This document shows positions 1-7,164 of a DNA stretch of 18,737 nt, piece after piece. The notes below the pieces were generated by a model. That model was not told the DNA's origin, made no database searches, and worked only from the letters and a program-made list of their open reading frames with translations. The position numbers were made by a program, and so were the translations under genes. Each line of letters starts with the position of its first letter. Within the stretch, counting starts at the first letter, position 1. Origin of the DNA: Bacillota bacterium (GTDB lineage: Bacteria > Bacillota > Clostridia > Christensenellales > Aristaeellaceae); NCBI GenBank assembly GCA_023460055.1, contig JAEWRJ010000016.1, positions 1-18,737 of the forward strand, written 5' to 3'.

Positions 1-1936
1 AGGTATGGGTGTTATCCTCCCACATTCTGTCAAACAGCCGGATCACATCCGACGAGATGACCGGATCCTTCAGGGGAGCCGTCAGCTCCACGCGCTTATC
101 CAGGTTGCGCCCCATCAGATCGGCGGAGGAGATAAAACACTGCGGGATACCGCCGGTTTCAAAGATGTAGACCCTTGAGTGCTCCAGAAAGCGCCCGATG
201 ATCGAGCGCACCTCAATGTTCTCATGGCCCCCGACCCTCAGGCAGCAGATGCCGCGCACCAGCAGCTCCACCTTTACCCCGCCGTCCGCCGCTTCATAAA
301 TGGCGTCAATCATCTCAGGGTCGGACAGGGAGTTCATCTTCGCCCTGAACCTCGCGGGCAAGCCGATGGCGGCATTGTCCTTTTCATGCATCAGCCTCCG
401 GGTAAACTCCTGTTTGGTTGTGTAGGGCGAGATGATCAACTCCTTCATCGGGAAGGTGTAGCTATAGCCTGTTATGACGTTGAAAAAGGCACTCGCGTCC
501 TCTCCCAGCCCCCTGTCACAGGTTAATATACCCATGTCCGTGTACTGCGTGGCCGTCATGGAGTTGTAGTTGCCCGTACCGATATGCATGTAGTGGCGAA
601 GACCTTCTGTTTCCCTTCTGACCACCAGGGTGATCTTGGAATGCGTCTTCCATCTGGGCACGCCATAGAGCACATGGCAGCCAGCTGCCTCCAGGATCTT
701 GCACCAGTTGATGTTGTTTTCTTCATCAAAGCGGGCGCGCACCTCCACCAGCACCGTCACCTGCTTGCCCAGCTGGGCTGCGCGCGCCAAGGACGGGATC
801 AGACTTGACTTGGCATCCACACGGTACAGCGTCTGCTTGATGGCCAGCACGCGCGGATCCTCCGCCGCCTCTCGCACGAAGCGAAGCACCGGCTCAAAGC
901 TGTCGTAGGGATGATGCAGGAAGATATCACCATCACGGATCGTGTGAAAAATGGACTGCGCCTGCAAAAACCTCGAGTTGAGCTTCGGTTCGAAGGACGG
1001 ATGCCTCAGCCCGTCAAAGCCGGGAACTGAATACAGCTGCCGCATCAAAAAGCGCAGGTCGAGCGGGCCGTCCACTTCCCTGATGATATTGCTGCCTGCC
1101 TCCAGCGCCTTTTTGAGGTGAGCCGCGATATGCAGGTTGGGCCTGCGAGGCCATTCGATGCGCACGATCTTGCCATAGCTGCGACGCTTGAGCGATTTGC
1201 GCATCTCCTCGATCATATTGTCCGCCCGGTCGATATCCATGACAAAATCGGTGTTGCGCGTGATACGCAGCGGCATCGCGCCAAGAGGCTCCTGGTAGGG
1301 AAAAAGACGTTCCAGATGAAGCAGAATAACATCTTCAAGCAGGATGGCGTTAGCTTGGCCGGCCTTGGCCGGCAGGAACACCAGGCGCTTGAGTTTATCA
1401 GGTACGGGTACCAGGCACAGCTGGGGCAGACCGCCCTTGTCAGACTGCAGGTGGACGGCCAGATAGATTCTCTTGGCCGCCAGCAGGGGGAAAGGATGAC
1501 CGGGGTTAATGACGCGGGGGGTCAGCACAGGCATCACCTGCGCGTCAAAGTAAGCGGACAGCCAGGTTCTCTGCTCCCCCATGATATCCTCCGGCCCCAG
1601 CAGATGGATACCTTTTTTCGCCAGCTCAGGCAGAAGCTGCTCATTATACAGTTCGTACTGGCGTTTTACCTGCTGGCCGGAGGCTTTGCGGATAGCCCTC
1701 AGCTGCTGCCTGGGCATCATCCCAGCGGGATCGGGCGTGTTCTCGCCCGCGTCCGCCTTGCGCTCCAGCTTGCCGACACGCACCATGAAAAACTCATCAA
1801 GGTTTGATGACACGATGGCCAGAAACTTTGCCCGCTCAAGCAGCGGAAGCTCTTCCCTGGCAGCTTCCTCCAGCACCCTCGCGTTGAAGCTCAGCCAGCT
1901 CAATTCCCGGTTCAAATAATGCCCGGAGTCCTTCAT
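1..1936 (-). CDS. ppk: Polyphosphate kinase 1 (partial, C-terminus off the left edge)
   Basis: Polyphosphate kinase, which reversibly transfers the gamma-phosphate of ATP onto a growing polyphosphate chain via a phosphohistidine. My translation gives 645 codons without a stop. The N-terminal domain opens LNRELSWLSFNARVLEEA and continues SSNLDEFFMVRVG. The core has HHPYDSFEPVLRFVREA and IKQTLYRV. The two conserved histidines are visible: H432 in THSKITLVV (equivalent to the autophosphorylated His near 435 in E. coli) and H586 in EHSRVYIFETGG (near E. coli 592). Family length is roughly 690-720 residues, so about 50-70 C-terminal residues lie outside. The ATG start follows a GAGG ribosome site that overlaps the TGA of the upstream phosphoesterase gene, with a 7-nt gap, so the two are probably translationally coupled. 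Family assignment is secure. Confidence 0.95.
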   Translation of the reverse strand, partial: MKDSGHYLNRELSWLSFNARVLEEAAREELPLLERAKFLAIVSSNLDEFFMVRVGKLERKADAGENTPDPAGMMPRQQLRAIRKASGQQVKRQYELYNEQLLPELAKKGIHLLGPEDIMGEQRTWLSAYFDAQVMPVLTPRVINPGHPFPLLAAKRIYLAVHLQSDKGGLPQLCLVPVPDKLKRLVFLPAKAGQANAILLEDVILLHLERLFPYQEPLGAMPLRITRNTDFVMDIDRADNMIEEMRKSLKRRSYGKIVRIEWPRRPNLHIAAHLKKALEAGSNIIREVDGPLDLRFLMRQLYSVPGFDGLRHPSFEPKLNSRFLQAQSIFHTIRDGDIFLHHPYDSFEPVLRFVREAAEDPRVLAIKQTLYRVDAKSSLIPSLARAAQLGKQVTVLVEVRARFDEENNINWCKILEAAGCHVLYGVPRWKTHSKITLVVRRETEGLRHYMHIGTGNYNSMTATQYTDMGILTCDRGLGEDASAFFNVITGYSYTFPMKELIISPYTTKQEFTRRLMHEKDNAAIGLPARFRAKMNSLSDPEMIDAIYEAADGGVKVELLVRGICCLRVGGHENIEVRSIIGRFLEHSRVYIFETGGIPQCFISSADLMGRNLDKRVELTAPLKDPVISSDVIRLFDRMWEDNTHT

Positions 1937-1943
1937 ATCATCC

Positions 1944-3038
1944 TCAGATCAGTCGGTTGGTCAGTGCGAGCAGGGTGATCTGCGGCCTATTGAACAGCCG
2001 CATGGGCATCCACCAGGGATAGACGGAAGATGCCCCCAGGCCGGGGCTGATATATTGCGGCACGCCATGCACCATGGCGAGCCCGGCCGCCTCCCCTCCC
2101 GCGGGCATCCAATCGCTCAGGCCGCGGCTGCTCAATGGCATATATACAGGCCCCAATAGCGGCAGGCGCCACTGGCCGTTGTTCCAGTGCCCGGATAAGA
2201 TCAGGCTCATACGTCCGGGGAAATTGATGGAATGCCTCTCAAGCCTGTCGCCTTCCTGCATGCCGGCCACATCCTCCGAGTTCAGCGGGAGGTGGCTCAT
2301 CAGCACATAGACATCATCAGGTTTCATCTCCTGCCTGGCTGCCCGGGTACGTTCAAGCGCCTCCAGCTGATAATCGACGGCGCGAAGAGCCGCCTCATCC
2401 TCAGGCCAGATGAAGCCCGCCAGCTTCATCGCTTCCAGCTCCTCACGGCGCGCCTTCAGCGAGAAATCCGCCGCCTGCAGATCGGTCATATACAGGCTTG
2501 CCGGGCTGAACCAAAGGGTCTGCCCCTGAAAGGTGACCTTCTGCGGGCTATCCAGATAAATGGCCCCTCTTTCCTCAGCTAGTGTGATAAAATCAGCCTT
2601 CACGCCGCGCTCGGGCACCCGGACGTTCAAGGCCTCCGGATCCTCATCCCCCGGTATCAGAAATACAGGCACGTCAGAAGGCATGCGGTCCAGCAGTTCA
2701 AGAAGGGCCGAGGAATCCCCATCCCTGCCGGTCAAATCCCCTGTCAGGCAGACGGCGTGATAGCGCTCCAGGCGGATCTGCTGGTACAGCCTCTCCTGCC
2801 CTTCGCCGAAATGGCGGCCATGCAGGTCGCTGATATGCAGGATAGTAAACCCTTCATAGCGCTGGTTCATGCCGGCTATGCTCACCTGCAGCTTTTGCAG
2901 GCTGATCTGGCTGTTATTGACCGCGTTGAGGCCAAGGACAATACCCATCGTCAACAAAAAAAGAAGGAGAGCCACCAGGCGGCCCGGATGCCTCTTCTTT
3001 TGCGGCGCAAACAGCAATCCGCCCCTTCTAGCAGCCAC
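1944..3038 (-). CDS. Membrane-anchored calcineurin-like metallophosphoesterase (YkuE/YaeI-like), divergent active site
   Basis: 364-residue protein with a basic N-terminus and one transmembrane segment (about residues 20-37), so the phosphoesterase domain is probably outside the membrane. Metallophosphoesterase motifs appear in order: SDLH (D71, H73), GDLTG (D101), then GDED at 130-133 where the family has GNH(D/E), SHLPL, and GHWNNGQ at 283-289 where the family has GHTHGGQ. The standard Asn/His of the third motif and the second His of the last motif are therefore replaced, which puts normal dinuclear-metal catalysis in doubt. The flanking RLPLLGPVYMPL is typical of YkuE-like proteins. The GTG start is chosen for its AAAGGGG ribosome site and the promoter just upstream. 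It is the first gene of an operon with ppk. Related enzymes act on lipid-linked or nucleotide phosphates; the substrate here is unknown. Confidence 0.85.
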   Translation of the reverse strand: MAARRGGLLFAPQKKRHPGRLVALLLFLLTMGIVLGLNAVNNSQISLQKLQVSIAGMNQRYEGFTILHISDLHGRHFGEGQERLYQQIRLERYHAVCLTGDLTGRDGDSSALLELLDRMPSDVPVFLIPGDEDPEALNVRVPERGVKADFITLAEERGAIYLDSPQKVTFQGQTLWFSPASLYMTDLQAADFSLKARREELEAMKLAGFIWPEDEAALRAVDYQLEALERTRAARQEMKPDDVYVLMSHLPLNSEDVAGMQEGDRLERHSINFPGRMSLILSGHWNNGQWRLPLLGPVYMPLSSRGLSDWMPAGGEAAGLAMVHGVPQYISPGLGASSVYPWWMPMRLFNRPQITLLALTNRLI

Positions 3039-3066
3039 GTACCTACCCCTTTCCCGCTTTCAAAAA

Positions 3067-3095
3067 ATTATAGCATAGGCCCCATCGGTATGCAA
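3067..3095 (-). promoter_or_regulatory. Sigma-A type promoter of the phosphoesterase-ppk operon
   Basis: Read on the minus strand: -35 TTGCAT (3090-3095), a 17-bp spacer, and consensus -10 TATAAT (3067-3072) preceded by TGC as an extended -10. The expected start is about 7 nt downstream, leaving a leader of roughly 20 nt before the GTG at 3038. No operator-like palindrome is evident. Confidence 0.75.
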
Positions 3096-3111
3096 TCTGA
3101 AGCGCGGCCAT

Positions 3112-3243
3112 TCACTTAAGGAATTCCTGCGCATTCAGCGGATTATTCATCGCAAAGAAAGGGACAGGGTCAGCCGTACGCAGCGCAGCGGCATCCGCTT
3201 CGCTCAGGTATTCGGATGCCGGGCATCCTATCAAGAAATGGCA
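3112..3243 (-). pseudogene. Coding-like remnant, C-terminal fragment of an unrecognised protein
   Basis: On the minus strand an open frame of 43 codons lies between a TGA at 3244-3246 and a TGA at 3112-3114. The translation reads like real protein (it contains GCPASEYLSEADAAAL, then DPVPFFAMNNPLNAQEFLK at the C-terminus) and uses G/C-ending codons like the neighbours. There is no ATG before an internal Met; the only early start is a TTG at 3234, and no ribosome site precedes it. It most resembles the surviving tail of a lost or truncated gene. The alternative is a small TTG-initiated protein of about 40 residues. I do not recognise the family. Confidence 0.35.
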
Positions 3244-3252
3244 TCATATATA

Positions 3253-3281
3253 TTGACGAACCCGGAGGACAGGTCTATGAT
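3253..3281 (+). promoter_or_regulatory. Sigma-A type promoter of the flavodoxin gene
   Basis: -35 TTGACG (3253-3258), a 17-bp spacer, and -10 TATGAT (3276-3281); each box differs from consensus at one position. Transcription should start near 3288, giving a leader of about 98 nt before the flavodoxin ATG at 3386. Confidence 0.75.
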
Positions 3282-3287
3282 AAACGC

Positions 3288-3307
3288 GGGTTAGCTCAGG
3301 CTAACTC
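3288..3307 (+). promoter_or_regulatory. Palindrome at the flavodoxin transcription start (candidate operator or 5' hairpin)
   Basis: GTTAGC (3290-3295) and GCTAAC (3300-3305) form a perfect 6-bp inverted repeat with a TCAG centre. One G.T pair and one more G-C pair extend it to 8 bp (3288-3307). It begins where transcription from the promoter at 3253-3281 should start. It could be a repressor site or a 5' stem on the mRNA. No regulator is identified. Confidence 0.45.
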
Positions 3308-3385
3308 AATGCCTTGAAAGCAAGATGCATGAAGGTTATGCAAAAACAACCCAGTCATACAAATACACCCGAGGAGGATACTCTC

Positions 3386-3808
3386 ATGAGCAGGATCGCC
3401 GTTGTTTACTGGAGCGGTACCGGCAATACGGAAGCTATGGCAAAAGCAGTCGCGCAGGGTGCCCGAGGCGCAGGCGCGGAGGCGGAAGTGATCTCCGCGT
3501 CCGGCTTCGATCCATCCAAAACGGACAGCTTCGACGCGATTGCCTTCGGCTGCCCCGCGATGGGGGCTGAGGAGCTGGAAGAAGATGAGTTTGAGCCGAT
3601 GTTCACAGCCTGCCGCCCGAAACTGAAAGGCAAAAAAATCGGGCTGTTCGGCTCTTATGACTGGGGCGACGGCGAGTGGATGCGTGTATGGCAGGACGAT
3701 TGCAGATCCATCGGCGCCGATCTGGTTTCTGATGGCGTGATCGCCTGCAACGAGCCGGATGATGAGGCTGATGCCGCCTGCAAAGCGCTGGGGGCGTCTC
3801 TGGCCTGA
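3386..3808 (+). CDS. Flavodoxin (short-chain, FMN-binding)
   Basis: Low-potential electron carrier that binds FMN and commonly substitutes for ferredoxin; cytoplasmic. The protein is 140 residues, typical of short clostridial flavodoxins. The N-terminal beta strand and FMN phosphate loop read IAVVYWSGTGNTEAMA. The two loops that pack against the isoalloxazine ring are GCPAMGAEELEEDEFEP and GSYDWGDGEWM, both highly characteristic. The C-terminus contains NEPDDEADAACKALG. The ATG is chosen for a strong GAGGAGG ribosome site 8 nt upstream; a longer in-frame extension has no support. It is a single-gene unit with its own promoter and terminator. Induction under iron limitation is common for flavodoxins, but no Fur-type box is visible here. 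Confidence 0.95.
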   Translation: MSRIAVVYWSGTGNTEAMAKAVAQGARGAGAEAEVISASGFDPSKTDSFDAIAFGCPAMGAEELEEDEFEPMFTACRPKLKGKKIGLFGSYDWGDGEWMRVWQDDCRSIGADLVSDGVIACNEPDDEADAACKALGASLA

Positions 3809-3831
3809 TCCATCATTATTCTGCTCCGATC

Positions 3832-3862
3832 AAGAGACGCGCCGCCGCGTCTCTTTTATTAT
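3832..3862 (+). terminator. Rho-independent terminator of the flavodoxin gene
   Basis: Perfect 10-bp GC-rich stem AAGAGACGCG / CGCGTCTCTT (3832-3841 and 3846-3855) with a CCGC loop, followed by TTATTATT. It lies 24 nt after the flavodoxin stop codon. Confidence 0.9.
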
Positions 3863-3911
3863 TGTGTCCCTTTGGGTACTCGATGATATACCTCCCCGGC
3901 GTGCCCGCATC

Positions 3912-3940
3912 TTGTGAACAGTAAATGCTTATGCTATACT
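3912..3940 (+). promoter_or_regulatory. Sigma-A type promoter of the glycogen operon
   Basis: -35 TTGTGA (3912-3917), a 17-bp spacer, and -10 TATACT (3935-3940) preceded by TGC (extended -10). The start is expected near 3947, with a leader of about 64 nt before glgB. A 7-bp inverted repeat, ATGCTAT (3931-3937) and ATAGCAT (3952-3958), overlaps the -10 box and the start site and may be an operator or a leader hairpin. Confidence 0.65.
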
Positions 3941-4010
3941 GAATACAGGTAATAGCATTTGGATTGTGTTTACTTGCCGAAGGATAAACGGCCACATGGG
4001 AGGAATTGCC

Positions 4011-5975
4011 ATGCAATACAAGCCCCCAAACGATATACAGCGCCGTGCCTTCCATCAGGGGGTCAACAGGCAGGCCTATGAATTGCTGGGCGCACATCCT
4101 GTCACGCAGGATGGCGAGGATTACTGGCACTTTGCCGTGTGGGCACCCAACGCGCGCGCCGTCAACCTGACAGGCGAATTCTGCGCCTGGGACACGCTTC
4201 GTTTTCCCATGCAAAAGCAGTATGACGGAATATGGGAGCTCAGGCTGCCCGCCAAAATGTTTGACGCGGGTTCTGATCCGCAGCGCTTCAATTATCCCGA
4301 TGCCGCGCAAAAGCTGCGCGGCTATAAGTATGCAGTCTATACATTTGACGGCGACATGCACCTGAAAGCTGACCCCTATGCTTTTGCCTGCGAGCTGCGG
4401 CCCAATACAGCCAGCAGGCTTTGCGCGCTGGATGGCTACGTTTGGCGCGATCAGCGCTGGATGAAGAAAAGGAGCAGCTGGAGCGCTTACAAAAGCCCGG
4501 TCAACATCTATGAGATGCACCTGGGCAGCTGGCGCAGGCACGAAGATGGCAGCATGCTCAGCTACACCGAGATCGCGGATCTGCTGATCCCCTACATCAA
4601 GGATATGGGCTACACGCATGTGGAGCTGCTGCCGGTGATGGAACATCCTTTGGATATGTCCTGGGGATATCAGGTGACGGGTTACTTTGCCCCGACGGCC
4701 CGCCACGGCAGCCCGCAGGATTTTATGCGTTTTGTGGATATGCTGCACCAGGCGGATATCGGTGTTATCCTCGACTGGGTGCCGGCCCATTTCCCCCGGG
4801 ATGAGATCGGCCTGCGCTGCTTTGACGGCACACCCTGCTATGAGCACGCTGATTCCCGCCGCAGCGAGATGCCCCAGTGGGGCACCATGCTCTTTGACTA
4901 CGCAAGGGGCGAGGTCTGCAGTTTTTTGATCAGCAATGCCTGTTTCTGGCTTGAATATTATCACATTGACGGCCTGCGCTGCGACGCGGTGAGCGCGATG
5001 CTCTACCATGACTTCGGCCGGGAGGACAAATGGCTGCCCAATGACTACGGCGGCAATGAAAACCTTGATGCCATCGCCTTTTTGAAGCGTTTTAACGAGA
5101 CGGTCTACCGCGACTTTCCGGGCGTGATAACCATAGCGGAGGAGTCGACCGCTTTTCCCAATGTCACCCAGCCCACCTACCTGGGCGGCCTGGGGTTCGG
5201 CTTCAAGTGGAACATGGGCTGGATGAACGATATGCTGCGCTATGTCAAGCTGGACCCGATCTACCGCAAGTATCACCACGAGAAGCTTACCTTTTCACTG
5301 CACTACGCTTTCAATGAAAACTTCATTCTTCCTTTTTCGCATGATGAGGTGGTGCATGGCAAGCGCTCGATGCTGGATAAGCAGCCGGGCGACCTGTGGC
5401 AGAAATTCGCGGGCCTTCGGGCGCTGTACGGCTACACGATGGCTCATCCCGGCAAAAAGCTGCTGTTCATGGGCAGCGAGTTTGGTCACTTCATCGAGTG
5501 GAAGTACGATGACCAGCTGGATTGGTTCTTGCTGGCGTACGAACGCCACCCGCAGATGCAGGAATACGCGCGCCAGCTCAACAGGCTTTACCTGGAGCAG
5601 CCGCCCCTGTATGAGGTGGAGGATGGATGGGCAGGCTTCCAGTGGCTTCAGGCGGATGACAGGGACAACAGCGTCATCATCTTTCTGCGCTTCAGCCAGC
5701 AGGGCAAGGCGCTGATCTGCATGACCAACTTTACCCCCCGCTTTCATCCCCGCTACCGTTTCGGCCTGCCCACACCCGGCAAAGTGAGGGAAATACTGAA
5801 TTCCGACCTGGAGCGCTTTGGCGGTTCCAACCAGTATAACGCGCAGCCCCTTGACGCGGAGGATATACCGCAAGGCAGATTTGCCCAGTCCGTCGAGGTA
5901 TGCGTACCGCCCCTGTCCAGCGTTTATTTTGAATATATCACCGGAGAAAAGCAAAACACACTTGAGGAGGACTAA
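4011..5975 (+). CDS. glgB: 1,4-alpha-glucan branching enzyme
   Basis: GH13 glycogen branching enzyme. It cuts alpha-1,4 glucan and re-attaches the piece through alpha-1,6 bonds, acting on the product of GlgA. The protein is 654 residues, within the family range. The N-terminal CBM48 region includes WHFAVWAPNARAVNL and ELLGAHP. Catalytic-barrel motifs in order are YEMHLGSW, HVELLPVMEHPLDMSWGYQ, DWVPAHF, GLRCDAVSAMLY (nucleophile D325), TIAEEST (acid/base Glu about 377-378) and FSHDEVVHGKRSM (D445). All catalytic residues are present. The ATG at 4011 is chosen for GGAGG 7 nt upstream; an in-frame ATG at 3996 is possible but less well placed. First gene of the operon; the ribosome site of glgC lies inside its last codons. 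Confidence 0.96.
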   Translation: MQYKPPNDIQRRAFHQGVNRQAYELLGAHPVTQDGEDYWHFAVWAPNARAVNLTGEFCAWDTLRFPMQKQYDGIWELRLPAKMFDAGSDPQRFNYPDAAQKLRGYKYAVYTFDGDMHLKADPYAFACELRPNTASRLCALDGYVWRDQRWMKKRSSWSAYKSPVNIYEMHLGSWRRHEDGSMLSYTEIADLLIPYIKDMGYTHVELLPVMEHPLDMSWGYQVTGYFAPTARHGSPQDFMRFVDMLHQADIGVILDWVPAHFPRDEIGLRCFDGTPCYEHADSRRSEMPQWGTMLFDYARGEVCSFLISNACFWLEYYHIDGLRCDAVSAMLYHDFGREDKWLPNDYGGNENLDAIAFLKRFNETVYRDFPGVITIAEESTAFPNVTQPTYLGGLGFGFKWNMGWMNDMLRYVKLDPIYRKYHHEKLTFSLHYAFNENFILPFSHDEVVHGKRSMLDKQPGDLWQKFAGLRALYGYTMAHPGKKLLFMGSEFGHFIEWKYDDQLDWFLLAYERHPQMQEYARQLNRLYLEQPPLYEVEDGWAGFQWLQADDRDNSVIIFLRFSQQGKALICMTNFTPRFHPRYRFGLPTPGKVREILNSDLERFGGSNQYNAQPLDAEDIPQGRFAQSVEVCVPPLSSVYFEYITGEKQNTLEED

Positions 5976-5978
5976 CAC

Positions 5979-7151
5979 ATGGTCAACAAAAAAAGCTGTG
6001 TCGCCATGCTCCTTGCAGGCGGCCAGGGAAGCCGTCTGGGGGTCCTGACACATCAAACAGCCAAGCCCGCCATTCCCTTTGGCGGAAAATACCGGATCAT
6101 CGACTTTCCGCTGAGCAACTGCGCCAACTCCGGCATCGACGTGGTCGGCGTGCTGACGCAGTGGGAACCGCTGGAGCTGAATGCCTATATCGGTTCCGGA
6201 AGCCCCTGGGACCTTGACCTCTCAAGCGGCGGCGTATTTGTTCTGCCCCCCTACATGAAGCAGGCAGCCTCTGAGTGGTATACGGGCACTGCCAATGCCA
6301 TATACCAGAACATGGCATTTATTGAGCAATACGATCCGGACTACATCCTCATCCTCTCGGGCGACCATATCTACAAGATGGATTATGCCGACATGCTGGC
6401 CGAGCACATCAAGCAGGAAGCTGCCGCTACGATCGCCGTACGCCCGGTGCCCTGGGAGGAAGCCAGCCGCTTTGGCATTATGAACACGGACGATGAGGGC
6501 CGGATCACCGAGTTTGAGGAAAAACCCAAGAACCCAAAATCCAACAAGGCATCGATGGGCGTTTATGTATTTACCTGGCCGAAGCTGCGCGAATACCTGC
6601 GTTCTGATGAGCTGGACCCCGAGAGCTCCAAGGATTTCGGCAAGAATATCATCCCCAAGATGCTGGCCAGGGGCGAAAAGATGGGTGCCTACAGCTTCAG
6701 CGGCTACTGGAAGGATGTCGGTACCATTGAGAGCCTGTGGGACGCCAACATGGACCTGCTGCAGCGTCCGGTCCCCATTAATCTGCATGACCGCAGCTGG
6801 CGGATCTACGCCCGCAATGTCGGTATGCCGCCGCACTATGTCTTCCCGACCGGCTCGGTTGAAAACAGCCTGATCACCGAAGGCTGTGAGATCGCGGGCG
6901 AGGTCAGAGGGAGCGTGCTCTCGGCCGGTGTAGTGGTGGAAGAAGGTGCTCAGGTGATCGACAGCGTGATCATGCCTTTTGCGAGGATCAAGAAAAACGC
7001 CGTTGTGTGCCGCAGCATCGTGGCTGAAAGCGCCGTCATCGGCGAGAACGCCCGCGTAGGTGAGGATACGGGCAAAATCGCCGTAGTCGGAACCAATATC
7101 CAGCTTGCGGAGGGGTCCGTTCTCCTCGCCGGCGAGCAGGCAGGCAATTGA
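5979..7151 (+). CDS. glgC: Glucose-1-phosphate adenylyltransferase, catalytic subunit
   Basis: Makes ADP-glucose from ATP and glucose-1-phosphate, the committed step of glycogen synthesis. 390 residues. The nucleotide loop is LAGGQGSRLG (14-20), followed by KPAIPFGGKYRIIDFPLSN. SGDHIYKMDY carries the metal/catalytic Asp (D129), and later come FEEKPKNP, SMGVYVF and WKDVGTIESLWDAN. A left-handed beta-helix C-terminal domain is suggested by the repeated short hydrophobic turns from about residue 290. It starts 3 nt after the glgB stop, with GAGGAGG located in the glgB end. Paired with glgD immediately downstream, as in many Bacillota, where the two subunits form a heteromer. The catalytic motifs of this copy look complete. 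Confidence 0.96.
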   Translation: MVNKKSCVAMLLAGGQGSRLGVLTHQTAKPAIPFGGKYRIIDFPLSNCANSGIDVVGVLTQWEPLELNAYIGSGSPWDLDLSSGGVFVLPPYMKQAASEWYTGTANAIYQNMAFIEQYDPDYILILSGDHIYKMDYADMLAEHIKQEAAATIAVRPVPWEEASRFGIMNTDDEGRITEFEEKPKNPKSNKASMGVYVFTWPKLREYLRSDELDPESSKDFGKNIIPKMLARGEKMGAYSFSGYWKDVGTIESLWDANMDLLQRPVPINLHDRSWRIYARNVGMPPHYVFPTGSVENSLITEGCEIAGEVRGSVLSAGVVVEEGAQVIDSVIMPFARIKKNAVVCRSIVAESAVIGENARVGEDTGKIAVVGTNIQLAEGSVLLAGEQAGN

Positions 7152-7164
7152 GGGAGGCGATGAT

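Noticed and set aside
1118..1807. 229-codon plus-strand frame inside ppk
   Set aside because: Antisense to ppk, which is open for 645 codons with both catalytic histidines; the plus-strand translation is not protein-like.
3314..3385. In-frame N-terminal extension of flavodoxin
   Set aside because: The extension is not flavodoxin-like and the strong GAGGAGG site points to the ATG at 3386.
3816..5279. 487-codon open frame on the minus strand opposite glgB
   Set aside because: It lies antisense to a gene with complete catalytic motifs, its translation has no recognisable domain, and long antisense frames are expected with this codon usage.
5295..6056. 253-codon minus-strand frame opposite the end of glgB and start of glgC
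   Set aside because: Antisense shadow crossing two well-supported genes.
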